From contig NW_006763145.1 in NCBI RefSeq assembly GCF_000264905.1, positions 1,285,347 to 1,349,346 of the forward strand: a stretch of DNA of 64,000 nucleotides, in the 5' to 3' direction. The DNA comes from Stereum hirsutum FP-91666 SS1 (lineage: Eukaryota > Basidiomycota > Agaricomycetes > Russulales > Stereaceae). The notes below the pieces were generated by a model. The model did no database searches and had not been told where the DNA came from. It saw nothing but the letters and a program-made list of their open reading frames with translations. Positions 24,285 through 36,403 of the stretch are shown here, in pieces. A program made the position numbers and the translations under genes. Position 1 is the stretch's first letter. Each line of letters opens with the position of its first letter.

Positions 24285-26286
24285 TCAAATCACTGGATGA
24301 ATCAAAAGAAGGATTCATCAGCCAAGGTCGTCTCCGGCACATCACTCGATAGACCGGCCAAAGGTACTCACCTATCCGCATCCCCTGGTCCGCATGCAAC
24401 ACCTCGCAGCCCAACCCACTACTCTCCACCAACGCCCTCACCTGCGCCGAGATGACATGTCCGATCGGCCTGCCAGGGTACCGCCCTTCCACATCCTCCT
24501 TACAATGCATCACATAGACCTTCAAACCCTGTAACACGCCTTTTATCGACTCGTCCGCCGGTAGGGATGATTGGGCTGGGACATCCACTGTAGGTACAGC
24601 GGCAGCGTTGGCGATGCTTTCCGAATCGCCGTTCGTTGTGCATGTCGTTGTAGGACTGGCAGGACGATGAGGTGGAGGTGGGGGTGGTGCTAATGAAGGC
24701 GACAAATGGTCAGTCTTGGCCTTCTTTGACCATCCTTTGGAGCCTGAGACATTGCCGTTCCCGTTTCCGTTCAACGCTTCACTCGACTTGCGTTTATGAC
24801 CTTTGTTCGGCGAAAGGAGATTGAAGAAAGACGAAGCTCTGCGTTTCAGGGAGGCTCGTGTGGAATGGGTCGGCGAGGATGAACGAGAGGGTAGAGTCGT
24901 CACGGAGTCGGCATTGTGGTTCAGGTTCACTATGGGTGTTGTTACTGGCACGGGCACGGGTGTGGGATCTGAAAGTGGCGCTGCGAGAGAGGTCGGCATC
25001 GATGGGACGGTGGTGGTGCCGATTGTTAATACGTGCCGCCGGTGTTTTACAACTTCGGTGGCGAGGGCTACGAGTTCGTCGTGGAGGTGCTCTGGAGTCA
25101 AGTGTCCGTATAAATGCGAATCCGGACGTCCTGAGGGCCAAGAGCATTCGATGAATAGGGTGGACAGAGTTCCGTATGAGATATTTGGAGCGATGGTTCG
25201 CCAGAGGTTGATCGTCTGCGGACGTTTAGCCACCCTGCGCGTTCATTAATTATAGGTTAATTCGATGGTTAAGTTCTAAAGCATGAAAAGGAACGCACTT
25301 GTCTGGTTCGAGATCCCCGCAGAGGACGAATTCACTTCCCAAGATATCATGGCGGAAGAGAAAGGCGGAAGACTCGTATACACCTGCCTCGGTTTCTCCA
25401 TGGGAGAGGGGGAACGCGCGCAAGGAGATATTTGGGTGGATATTGCGATAATCCTGGCTGAAATCTAGTCTGCAATTCCACCAACATAAATGAAACGAAT
25501 GGCTGATGAGATCGACAAACTCGGTAGGAAAGGGGGAAAGACCGGTTAGGACGCACGAATCGTATAAGAGCATATGTGCTCCGTCCTTTGGATCGTCCGA
25601 AGCCAGCCTTGGCCATATCTTGCCCTCAAATGCTGTCTCGACCTTCTTCAGGATTGAGCGTTCTGCGTAGATGCGTCTTCGAGGGTTACATGTGAATTGC
25701 CCAGCAGAAAGAATGAGGCTGCTGATGTGGTCGAGATGGGCATGGGTTATAAGGAAGCACCTATAATGATGTGAGGTGAGCGGTCAGGGGTAGGGCAAAG
25801 TAGACTGGGGTCATGTGACCGGGAAGAAAGCAGACGAAATCAAATTATGTTGAGATGGAATAGAAACGCACTTTATCCTGGAATAAACCTCAAAAGCCGT
25901 CGGCCGTCGTCGAGCCTCTCCCTCCTGCGTGGATGCCGTCCGCGAATCCGTGTCCTGCTCGCTCGTGGTCGTGTCATGAAAATCGTTGAACAGCGTGGGG
26001 TCCAGCCTCATCAACCGGTTCAACGCGCCCATGCCAGAGCCTTGCCATAACCATAACGATTCAAGACGTGAGGCGTGGTCCGACATGGAGAGAAACGTAC
26101 CTGCTTCCAAAGCTATGATCCCATCCCTCCACCGGGCGTCGTGTGCTTTGAGTAAATAACTGGACTCCCGACGAGTCAATATGCTTGTACTAGAATAGAA
26201 TAGGGATGAACTATGACGCACGCAGATAAGTTAGTCTCGTCTGGTCCACCTCCGGATCCCACTACCACAACTTCGAATGCAGGCAT
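24285..26286 (-). CDS. class II (PDE1-type) 3',5'-cyclic-nucleotide phosphodiesterase
   Basis: Six exons join in phase to 541 residues: 26286-26222, 26159-26101, 26040-25872, 25760-25299, 25234-24372 and 24292-24285. The protein begins MPAFEVVVVGSGGGPDETNL and continues AYLLKAHDARWRDGIIALEAGSGMGAL. The metal-binding class II signature HxHxDH appears as THAHLDHISSLILSAGQF. Further matches are FPLSHG, VLCGDLEPD, LSTLFIECSWP and HLTPEHLHDEL. It hydrolyses cAMP to AMP, setting basal PKA signalling. Between the catalytic part and the conserved C-terminal segment (LKVYVMHCKEDVEG...LGCEVLHADQG) is an inserted linker of about 130 Ser/Pro/Ala-rich residues with basic clusters (KRRASSFF, GHKRKSSE) that could act as nuclear-localisation or phosphorylation sites. 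The 8-nt last exon is tentative; reading through would instead add a short tail. Confidence 0.87.
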
Positions 26287-27821
26287 GCGAACAGCGTCGA
26301 GTGCTTGTGGCAAGTCAAAGTTTTGGCCGTGGTCGGCTTTGGCGTAGGTTCGCGGAAGTTAATTGAGTGTCCTTGGATGATTCGAATGGGGCAGATAGGC
26401 AGACGAGGCGTTATTTTTATATGAAGGAAGGAAAGCAAAGAGTGTCGTCGAGAGAAGGTCGGTGGATTGTGTTGCACAGCGTCGCGGTACGAGTAACAGG
26501 GGCAGTGAGTGGAGTCGTGCGCGTGGGTTGTATAAATCAACTAAATGAACGAAGAGGGGCAGGGCAGAAATAAATGAAGCCTATGAGGGTTCAACAGAGA
26601 GCACTTGGCTGGATGAAGAGCACAAGAGCGGAACAGTGCAAGTCCTTATATAGGCGCGCCTGTGGGTGTCGGGTGTCAGTTGGAGGTGTTGATATTTCAA
26701 TTCGCGATAGGCTTTTTCTATAGTGCGCCTAATGCGGCCTTGGTGACGGTAAGTACGCTGTCCAAGCTGATTGTCTGTCTGAGTCGGTTCGCAGCTGGCA
26801 CCGGAGTGGCTGGTGATCAAAGAAAATTTCCAAGGGGTGCAAGACCGGATGGTAGCAAAAGGCGGGCAAGAGGCGGAGGCGGCGGTGTTGTGGCCAACGA
26901 TCCTTTTGAGCGACCAAGTTATTTCTTGGCAAAATATTCAATTCCGAGAAGAAACACAAGGAGCAGAGAGTCATGGTCGGAGAACAACATATCTCATGTA
27001 GACGATCGGCCTGCTGCTCAGAGCGTCCTTGCAGGATGTCGAGGATAAACAGAGAGATATCCGTTTGAGGAACAAGAACAGAGAGGCGAGGCAGCGCTAT
27101 CCGCCTGGTAGCGGTGCCGATCAGGCCTCAAGGCCTTTAGAACACATGTTGAAATCATGGAACAATCTCTCACTCGACTCACAGCGCACACACAGGAAGT
27201 GAGAAAAGACAAAAAGAGAAAAGACATAGGTGAAAACCACCGTTTCCCCGGACAGGAGTAGTCCGTCCGGCCAATTAGAAAATGTACTCGTAGAGACGTG
27301 GAGACATAAGAAAGGAGACGAACCATGGTAACCAAAAGGTAACTCGGTCGAGGGAGGACAAATCATTGGGGAATGTGAAAGGAGGGTGACGAGAGGGAAT
27401 GCGAGTAGAGAGGGAGAGGGAGAGAGAAAAGGTCAAACGAGCGCCTGTTGAACGAACAAAGGGTGGTGTTCGTGTTCATTTGGATGTAGAAGGGTAAATG
27501 GAAGTGGCAAGGCAACACAAATGCAAAGGAGCGTTCCGGGACTCGGGGATGGTGAAAAGAGAAGAAAAAAATCTTAAAAGTGGGAGAGAAAGGAAACGAC
27601 AAACGATAAGAAATAAACAGCATTACACATCGGCCTAGCGCCTGCTCATCGAAATCAGTCCATGGCAATCCTTTCGCCGCACATCTTCCATCCATCCATC
27701 CATCCATCCACCACCAATCACCTTCCTTCCCAGCCAGTGCTTATGCCGCCCATCTAACTTACCCGTCATAGTCATAGCGATCCTCACCGGCGAACCACGC
27801 CTTCCATTCCGCATTCCGCAC
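26287..27821. other. intergenic region upstream of PDE1 and downstream of the EDE1-like gene
   Basis: No gene is supported here. It should contain the PDE1 promoter and the 3' flank of the EDE1-like gene. A (TCCA)n microsatellite lies at 27687-27711. Short open frames in both directions lack homology. Confidence 0.5.
27687..27711 (+). repeat. (TCCA)n microsatellite
   Basis: About six tandem TCCA units occur in the non-coding flank of the EDE1-like gene. It may be length-polymorphic. Confidence 0.85.
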
Positions 27822-30800
27822 TCATGATCCCAACAGACTGTTCAGCGCCTTCTGGAAATCGTACGCATTCGCCTCCAGCGCGGATACCGCCTGCGTCCGA
27901 CTGAAGCCCATCCCGCAAAGCTGCTTCACCGGCTCGACATCATCCTCCACCGCCGGCGTCGCCGTCCCACCTGGAGCCACAGCACTCTCGTCCGCTACCG
28001 GCATGAGGTGATGTGAGAGCGACGATGGAGGTGGTGGGGGATGCGATGCCTCCGGTAAAGTCTTCTTCTTCTTTCCGAACGGGAGGCGAATCTGTAACGC
28101 AGTATCAGAATCAGATCCCAGTTCTGGACATGACTGAAAAGCAAAGCTTACACTGATCTTTGAATGCCTCGTCGGGATCGATTTCTCTGACCCATCCTTC
28201 TGGCTCCCTGCTGTCGAAGGCCTCTGCTTCGGGCTCGAGATCCTCGCCACAGGACTCTGGCTCCTCGGTGGCGGCGACATCGACCTCTTCGGGTTTCCAT
28301 GCTTGCTGCTCACACTAGCACTCAGGGGTGGAGAGGTAGGAAACGGCGTGGATGTAGATTGCGTTGGGCTTTGTGGCACGCCCTGACCAGCGTGGCCTTG
28401 CAATGACGCTTGGTTGGGAAGTGCTGATCCTGCGGAGGAAGTCGATCCGAATGCGTTATCGAGGGCTAGGGCCTTACTTCCTCCCACACCGCCAAACGCA
28501 TCGTCGAACGAGATACCGTGACTGTCTGCACTAGCGGAAGGTTGTCCTGAGTGCGTCGGAGCCTGAGTCGAAATCTGGGATGGAACAGATGTCACCGAGC
28601 CCATGCCAAATGCATCGTCAAACGAAGAGGCAGTCGCGGAATGTTGAGCAGATGCGGGTGCAGGTGCAGGAGGTGAACTCGTCCCGAAGAGACTATCGAA
28701 CCCATCGTTCTTCGGGGTGGTCTGGAACGGGGACGTCGCGTTGCCGTTCGTAGTCGCCGAAGGAGCAGGAGGGAATGGCGAAGAACCAACCGGGGGGAAA
28801 GGAGACGACGTCGACGTAGCACCAGGCGCAGGAGGGAATGGGTTACTGCTGGCACCGTCGGCAATTGCACCAACGCTTGCACCAGCAGAGCCAAAGTCGA
28901 AATTATCCTCAAACGCCGAATCGAACGAAAATTCCGGTTTCTGATCCGTGCCCGAATTAGCAGTGGTAGGAATCTTGCCCATCGCCTCGTCGAAATCATT
29001 TACACCGGCCGAGACAGTCGTGTTATCACCGAGGGGGCTGCTGACCTGCGGGAAGGGCGAAGAAGGAGACGTAGACGCGGAACCCAGAGCTTGACCAAGT
29101 CCTGCAAGTCCTGAAGTTTGCGCGGACAAAGGCTCGGCCTTGTTTGACTCGGCGGGAAGAGCACCAGGCACGGTGGTCGTGGCAGGCTCCGCGAACGCGT
29201 CGTCGAACGAGAACGCGGGCACAGCGGGTGCAGCAGGTGCGTCGAAACCGTTCGTTGTGGGTGCCTGGGGTTCGGGAGATCCAGCGGACGGCTTGTTCGC
29301 CAAAGCACCGAGGGGAACCTCATCGTCACTGTCATCGCTGCTATCCGACTCATCTACTTCGAGATCCTTAACATGAGAGGTCAGGTCCGTCTCGCCCAGG
29401 ATCTCGCCTTCTTCCTTCTGTTTGCCCTTGTCGGCGGTAGCGATGGGTTCTGGGGTCTTCGAAGACAGTTCTGCGATGTCAGTGGAGATTCCAGGTGGGG
29501 GTAGCGCCGAAAATCCGGTGGGAGGATGTTCTCCTGTCATCTGTGTGGCGATAGCCGTAGTCGGAGGCGTCGTGAACAAATCGTCGCTTTCGCTGGTCAC
29601 ACTCGACAATGGGCGGTCACTCTGGGTGAAGTTCGTGTGCTCCGGGCCACCAATTTTGGGAGTAGCAGAGGGCGTCTCTCCGTTAAGGTCAGGTGTGTCC
29701 AGCTGTTCCGTGAAGGAAGCTTCCTGCGACTCGGTGACGGTAGGGGTGAAAGGCTCGTTGAAACCAAACGGATCGTCGTGCGAGGAGTCCGCTGTAGCAG
29801 CTGTCGCCGCAGGGGTCTGTTGTCCGGGCGTACCGGGCGAAGGAGAATTCGCGAAAGGCTGGAAGGGAGACCCAGAGCGACTTTCTCCCTGCGCGAGCCT
29901 ATCGAACGGATTGTTGCTCTTGCCCGTGTGCATAGGACTGATCATCGACATCGGACTGCCAGGCGTGCCAGGCAAAGGCTGCGCCGCCGCGAACGACAAA
30001 CTATCCGGGGAGCTCATCCTCTCCAGCCCATTCCCATTTGCCAACGCCGTCGCGGGTATTGTCGATTCCGGTTCCTTCGCCAACTCCTCATCCACAGCCT
30101 CCCTCTCCTTCGTAACCTCCTCAGCCTCCTTCTTCGCCCCTTCGAGCTCCTTCGCAACTTTCGCCCTCTCCGCGTCGCGTGTGGCTAACTGTTTCTTCGC
30201 AATCGCCAACAAGCCCTTCTGATGCTTCGCGTCCTTCTTCGCCTTCTCAATCTCGCCCTTCATCTGCTCGATCGTCGACCCCGTCTCGGTCATCCTCCGC
30301 TGCAAATCCCTGATCTCCTCCTTATCCCTCAACACCGTCTGCTCAATCTCCGCCTTCTCGACCCTCACAGCGCTCAGATCGCTCTCCGCCCTGATCAGCT
30401 CCTCCCTCGTCTTCCCGATATCCGCAGACTGCCCGTTATGGCGCTCCCTCAGCGCAGATAGCAGACGCGTCTCGGTCTCGTAGGCGGCCTTGGCGGAGGC
30501 CAGTTGGGTCTGGAGAGCGGAGAGCTGGGCGGCTTGAGTCGCGATGGTCGCTTCGATGGTCGCCCGGTCCGTCTTTGTGTTTTCGAGAGAACGGTTCGTG
30601 GAATCGAGCTGGTTCTGCACGTTGCCGATTTCGACGGAGTGGTCGTGGATGGGAGGCGAGGGCGTAGCGACATCGTCGTCGTCACCAAGAAGGTCTTTCG
30701 CGGCCTGGCCTCCTTTTGGCGACGGAGGGCATTATTAGTACAACTTCTACCAAGCCAATTCGATGTGTATGGTATAAATGACTTACCGAACGGATCCTGA

Positions 30801-32886
30801 GGAGGTGGTGGCGCAAACTGATGCTGCTGCTGCTGCATCTGCGGTTGCTGGAACTGCGAAGGCCCACCAAACGGACTCCCACCCGTCATCTGCGGCGCGA
30901 ACGGCCCCGTCTGCTGGGGCGTCTGCTGCATCGGCGCTGGCTGAGGCTGCGTCGCAGATGGGGGCGGGGTCTCGTCCCAAATGAGATCCCTCAACTCCGA
31001 CTGCGGCTGGGGTGGGGCGAATGGCGAACCGGCCGTGATTCCATTGGTCGCGGCGGAACGCATGGATGGAGGGATGAGGCTGGTAGGGAGCGTCGCTGGG
31101 ATATCGTTTCCGGCGAGTTTGCTTTGGATGAGGTGCATTGCGACGGCGAAGCCGTCACGGGTGAGGCGGCCGTCGTTGTTCAGGTCTGCTAGGTCCCTGT
31201 ACATTAACAAATATCAAGGTCAGGATCGTTTCGTGGGCACAAACGGTCGTGTCGTATTCATGGGAATGAGCACGCACCAGATCTGGGCCAAAACGTCCTC
31301 AGGTAGCTTGGACTGCAACATGAACGGAACAGCCACATCTCCCTCGATGAACCCCCTCTTCTGCGCATCCAGCGTATCATAGAACTTATCCGAGTTCGCT
31401 TTCTCCGTCGGGGTCACATCCCACGCCTGTTGTTGTTGCTGCTGTTGAGCTACACCAGGGAACGGCGGTATATTCGCACTCGCCGGCGTAGGTCTCGGTG
31501 GAATCGCAGGCGCAGTCTTCATCCCGCTCCCTGTATACTGGGGCTGCAACGTCTGGCCGGTATATTGCTGCTGCACGGGTGGCCCCGAGTATTGCGGCTG
31601 GATGGTGCTGACGCGGTTGAATGTGCCGGTCATGTTGGGACTGAGGGGACGGCTGCCGATGGTGGCGCCGGTGGAGTGGGAGGCAACGCCGTCGACTTTG
31701 GCTTGGTCGTAGAGGCCTGGAGGGAGGGAGGTGGGTATGAAGGAGAGTTGACCGGACATGGAGAGTTGGATGAGGTACATTGCGATGCAGAAGTCGGTGG
31801 CGTCGAGAGAGCCGCGGCTTTGGGTATCTGAGAGGTTCCTGGAGGAGAGGAGGGTATTAGTTTGTTGGAGAGTTATTAGTTGAGATGCCGGTGGTCCACG
31901 GTCGTCGCGAGTCTATTGGGGCTTGCCCTAGGTGCGGGTAGAACGAATCATAACCGGCGTGATGATCAAGACTTCAGTGGAGGTGTCCCGCTACCTACTC
32001 CTTCACCAAGTGGGTGGTCGGACTAAAACAGTAGCAGATTGATGCTGTAACCAGATTCTTCTAGATGCAAGAAGAATATAGAAGAGCGCAGATCATGTTC
32101 GAGTAAACACTGTCCGGACCAACAAACATTTGAGCCGTTTGGACCCACTCTGGTCCGTAAGCGAACCAATGATTTCATGAACCAACCGAGTGCGAGAACT
32201 ACGACAGATGCCAGATATCACACGGAATACGTGGTCTACGTACCATATCGAGGAGAGTTTGTCCACGGGAAGTTTCGACTTGACGAAGACGTCCCTCGCC
32301 TTGTCGCCTATATATAGCATGCTAGTCAATACCAGAGATAGTAGAAAGTCTACGAATACGTACCACTCAGCAGTCCATTGGCAGGGCCGCAACTGACGAA
32401 TAGTCTGTGGAACTTTGCCTTATCCTGGGGGGTCAGGGGCGGTAGTGGAGAGCGAGGGGGCGGCGACTTTGGTGCTGCGGGACTGTGTGGTTGAGAACCT
32501 CCTGCCGACGAAGAATAACCATCGAGAGCAGGTAATGGTCCAGCTGAAGAGCACAATGCTTAGTACCAAAAGCTATCGAGAGCAGCGACGCATCCCGACT
32601 CACGTCTGTTGACCAAGTCCTCCGTAATGGGCTCTCCCTTCTGCGCCCAGCCCATCAACCTGACCGCGACCGAAACACCCTTTCTCGTCAAGAAACCATT
32701 ATTGTCCGCGTCTGCGATAGCCCAAATCTCGCCAAGAACAGAGGAAGAGAGGTTCGCGCCGCCGAATATTTTGACGGCGACGTCGCCGGTGATGACGCCG
32801 AACTTCTGTGGGTCGTTTCTCGTAAATATTTGGTTGACCAGCGTGGTCTCGCCCGGTGTGGGGGTGAAGCTGAGCGTGGAAGACAT
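27822..32886 (-). CDS. EH-domain endocytic scaffold, Ede1/EPS15 homologue
   Basis: The multi-exon gene starts at 32886 (exon 1 to 32604) and ends with the large exon stopping at 27822. Three EH domains are visible. EH1 contains [21 protein letters not shown]2 contains [25 protein letters not shown] and a loop ending [12 protein letters not shown]3 contains [11 protein letters not shown] and [20 protein letters not shown] with an EF-hand-like loop. Pro/Gln-rich linkers follow, then a coiled coil of about 150 residues (from [17 protein letters not shown]), a long Ser/Pro/Ala-rich region with NPF motifs (SNNPFDR, SSNPF) and a C-terminal UBA domain, [20 protein letters not shown]. This is the exact Ede1 order. 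Ede1 starts clathrin-mediated endocytic sites, binding NPF adaptors and ubiquitinated cargo. A small intron near 28151-28083 is open in frame, so it could be retained. The gene is head to head with the E2 gene at 33405. Confidence 0.92.
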
Positions 32887-33404
32887 CCTCCCTGCCCGCT
32901 AGATAGCTAGATGGTATCCGTGTGGGGGAGTTATAGGTACAGGTCTGAGTCGGTCCTCAGCAGTTGACGAAGACTTGTCCAAAGTCGTCAACACGCATTC
33001 GTCATGTCCGGCCCGTCCGGATTGATGCGCACTTGCGCAATTGACGGCGCAGCGCCGTCGCTCTCTCTCGCGAATTTCTGCTGTGGAATAACATATATAA
33101 TACTTCGCAGGTTCGTGTGCCATTATACTTAAGCTCTTGATAACCAACAACCAGCACGCTTGCAAGAAACAGCAACGTTTCTATCGGCATCCGAGGTATT
33201 TCCCGGCTATTCCGGAAACGTCCGGGACTGCACGTGAGGCGCGTGATGCGCGCGCTTCAATACGCGTTCAAACTCGAACACATTTCAAGACAATCTTCTT
33301 CCTCGACGTCCACCATCACCACCCTTCCGTGTTCTCCATCGCGTTCCACGCTCTGCATACCCATCGATCTCATTGTACACTCACACAATTGCATTTGACA
33401 CGAA
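32887..33404. promoter_or_regulatory. shared divergent promoter region, EDE1-like and E2 genes
   Basis: Only 518 bp separate the two start codons, which point away from each other. It must contain both 5' ends and upstream control elements. No specific factor site is claimed. The segment 33190-33260 is rich in CG dinucleotides. Confidence 0.6.
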
Positions 33405-34427
33405 ATGGACCAGCTTACGACCTCACTTGCGCCCGCTCGCGCCTCTCCCTCAGCAAAGAACGCCGCATCCGGACCTGGAAAGGAGGGTGCTGGAAGCGTC
33501 ACGAAGCGGTAAGACACTCATGTATCGGGCCGAAATGCGAGCCGTGCTCATCTGGACGGCTTTTACAGACTCAGTAATGAGCTGATGACTCTTATGGTCC
33601 GTCTTTGTTCAATCCTGAAAATCAAACGTGATAGCCTAATTTTTCCTACCATTCACCCAGATGTCCGCCTCTCCTGGCATCGTACGTTGTCTTTGATATA
33701 CTGTAGACGGGTTCACTCTGATCTCACTCGTGATCTCCAACCAGTCTGCGTTCCCCAAATCAGACTCGAACCTCTACGAATGGGTCGGGACCCTCGAAGG
33801 CGCTCCAGCCACAGTACGCGTCCTTTTTCTCGATCAATCACAACATCCACCCCATCCCACCATCCTCCCAACCCACGCTCATCCACACCATCGCTTTCAA
33901 CCAGATCTACGCCGACCTTGTCTTCCGCATCTCCATCAACTTCCCGCCGAATTACCCCTACGTGCCACCCCAGATCAAGTTCGACACTCCCTGTTTCCAC
34001 CCGAATGTCGATCTCAACTCTGGCGCCATATGTCTCGATATTCTCCAGGTTCGTCACGCGTCTCTTGTTTCCGACGGATGCCTAGTGTGGCGTGATTGAG
34101 TGGCGGCTAATGTGGCCTGGACGTGTAGGACAAGTGGTCTGCGATCTACAGTGTGCAGACTATTTTGATTTCTTTGCAGTCGTTGCTTGGAGGTACGCTC
34201 TCTATTTCATCGTTGGTTTGGTATGCGTTTACCCATATTCTGTCACAGAGCCGAACAACGCCTCGCCACTGAACCCCGATGCCTCTCAGCTGTGGGCCAA
34301 CCCAACAGGTGTGCCTATTCCCTGACTCTGTTCACATCAGCCATCCTTATTACTGTCCTCCTTTTTAGCCTTCAAACAGCAGCTGATGAAGAACTACCGG
34401 CCATTGTCTGACGACCCCTCCGCGTAG
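33405..34427 (+). CDS. ubiquitin-conjugating enzyme E2, UBE2C/Ubc11 (UbcP4) type
   Basis: Eight exons close in frame to 182 residues: 33405-33508, 33569-33596, 33661-33681, 33745-33813, 33905-34048, 34129-34192, 34249-34308 and 34369-34427. After a Ser/Ala-rich N-terminal extension of about 35 residues comes the UBC fold: RLSNELMTLMMSASPGISAF, NLYEWVGTLEG, FPPNYPYVPPQIKF, the HPN motif, and the active-site Cys in SGAICLDILQDKWS, then LISLQSLLGEPN. The LMTLMMS...GISAFP start and ICLDIL-DKWSAIYSVQTIL block are diagnostic of the UBE2C subfamily. This E2 primes ubiquitin chains on mitotic cyclins and securin with the anaphase-promoting complex. The extended N-terminus matches the regulatory extension of UBE2C. 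Two exons are only 21 and 28 nt. Confidence 0.93.
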
Positions 34428-35091
34428 ATGTGATTAGCCCAGTCACGCATCCCATTTCTATGCTCCTCCGCATCTTCCTCATTAAAGTCTGAATTGCATC
34501 GCTAGTTACACGACACTCTGCAGCCTTGCTACTGATTCCTCTCAAGCATACATGTAGTCCTATGCGCGTGCCCATACATCTCTGCCAGCACAGCACGCAC
34601 TCATGATCATGATCCCCGCCGACCGTCCATCCACCGCCTTATCGCATGTACATATGTCTCTTATGTTTTTTCTCTTTTCCGTTCATATCCGTTTTACCTC
34701 GTTTCATCTTTTTCTTTTGTTCTTCTCCGTAGCAATTACATAAATCAGTACTGTTCCGGCTATCCTTACTCGGCGTGACTGTGTATAAGTACAGTACAGT
34801 ACGGTATTGCGGATGTTTCTTCCTTTCTCTGATTCAGATTCAACTTTGATGGAGCGTGGTTACGTGGTTTGGCATTTTATATATGTATGGAATGGATTCT
34901 CTCTGACTTTATCTCCGGCGGCCTTGGAAGCTTAGACTCAGAGTAAGCGAGCGACAGCTCGGTGCGCGCCCAATGCACACCACCAGTGCATCACACTCCA
35001 TGGAATGGGAAAACAAAGATATTTACAGTGGAATACACAAGACCTAGTAAGGATACAAAGCTTCTCATTTATCGTACAGAACTTCAGCGGT
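34428..35091. other. intergenic region
   Basis: 3' flank of the E2 gene, T-rich around 34650-34730, followed by the 3' flank of the minus-strand gene that ends at 35092. No additional gene was seen. Confidence 0.5.
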
Positions 35092-35869
35092 TCATGCTAT
35101 ATGTGGGCAACCAATGGCCATCAACAGCTCTACTCTGAGGCGGCTCTGATTCATACCGCCGGACTGAGGACCATCAGGAGGAACCAAACCATATCCGATA
35201 CAATAATCTAGCAGTTCCCCAGGAGTCAAGTTATTCACGGTTTGAAAGCTTGTCAAAGCCGGTAACGCTGGACGGCCTGGAATATTTCCCTTCGATTCAG
35301 AGCCCTCAAAGATTGGATCATCAGCGTTGCATCAGCGGGTGAAATATTTGAACTTGAAAGAGACTTAATACTTCGGCTGGAACTGCCTGCGTCGGGAGTG
35401 TACCGTCGGGAAATGGTACTATGGCATACCGGGCAAGGACTCCTCCCCTCGAAGCTCTGCAAAATCCGCCTGAATCCCAGTAACAGTGGCGTGCACTGTA
35501 CGCAGCTGGTTTATCAAGCCTTGTGCCCAGGCGGGTGCGACGTCTGAGCCATGGGGCGCCATTCGTCTCTCTATCACAGAGACGCGATACTGCCTAGCCT
35601 CCTCAACGTCTACAGCAGAGACACAACCCTGCCCTACATAGAAAAGGCCAATGTGAGCCCGAAGTCAGCCTTGTCGGTGGGTGGATTTCATATGACGTAC
35701 GGTAGGCGTCGTTTGCAGTGCGGGATAAATAGAGGAATGTGGCCGCGAATTCTGACCCGGGGTTCGGAGGGTTGGCTGGGGCTTTTATAACATCGAGGGG
35801 ATTTCCTTGGCTTATCAAAGGAGGAGAGAGGGCTGGTAGCTAGTTTTCTTCAGGAGTAAACGCTGCCAT
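35092..35869 (-). CDS. uncharacterised fungal protein, possibly Mug135-like C-terminal domain
   Basis: Several coding-like blocks follow one another on the minus strand and need introns to join: MAAFTPEE at the start, QGNPLDVIKAPANPPNPGSE, then VEEARQYRVSVIERRMAPHG and a helical AWAQGLINQLRTVHATVTGI segment, RYAIVPFPDGTLPTQAVPAE, and a C-terminal LPALTSFQTVNNLTPGELLD followed by YCIGYGLVPPDGPQ, ending at a stop at 35092. This order (a helical middle, a PFPDG segment, a PALTS..xxNLT..xxxYxxGYG end) recalls fungal hypothetical proteins, some annotated with a Mug135-like C-terminal domain. That assignment is from memory of the pattern. I did not resolve all splice sites, so a decayed copy is possible. 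No function is proposed. Confidence 0.45.
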
Positions 35870-36403
35870 TGTGATGGATAGGCTTTCAAGGGTGGGCGAG
35901 ATTTGAGCGAGAGGGTAGCAACCGGGTGGAAGACCTTGAACGCACAAGAGTTTAGAAATCAGAGAGATGTATTGACGATGATGTCTTGAGCCAGTTTGGA
36001 ACCAACGGGCATCAGATTAGTACGGCGGGACACAAATGCTCCAAAGTCCAACCTTTGTGGGAGCCGCCGTGGTGACTCGGATGGCACGGTGATCGCCGTC
36101 TCGCGCCATGCGCCCGGGGTATGCCGGCCTTGACACAACCCTTGAACCTGCCGCCAGCTACGCGGTTCAAACTCCGCGCGTGCGTGTCACTGTGTCAGAA
36201 CGATGGAACCCGGTTGTATCCGATCAGTTGGAACTTGACACTTGTCGAAGCGCTTTCAAATCTGCGCAGGTTCAATGTTCAACTCTTACTGCAACCCTTC
36301 ACCAAGCACGATGGAAACACGACCGGAAAAGCCCTGCTTTTATTTAAGCAATAAGAACAAGCCAGATCCAAACCTGTTGCAATCCGAGTCACCGTTGCGG
36401 CAA
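35870..36403. other. intergenic region
   Basis: No gene is recognised. It contains the promoter of the minus-strand gene at 35092-35869 and the 3' flank of the transporter pseudogene. Confidence 0.5.

Noticed and set aside
26662..27048. 128-residue plus-strand open frame near the PDE1 promoter
   Set aside because: No domain, and composition looks random; it is likely to be non-coding.
29422..30222. 266-residue plus-strand open frame antisense to the EDE1-like gene
   Set aside because: It mirrors the Ser/Pro/Ala-rich linker of the EDE1 homologue, which is supported by EH and UBA domains.
36150..36185. B-box-like GCGGTTCAAACTCC suggesting a tRNA gene
   Set aside because: No A box or foldable acceptor and anticodon arms are found upstream.
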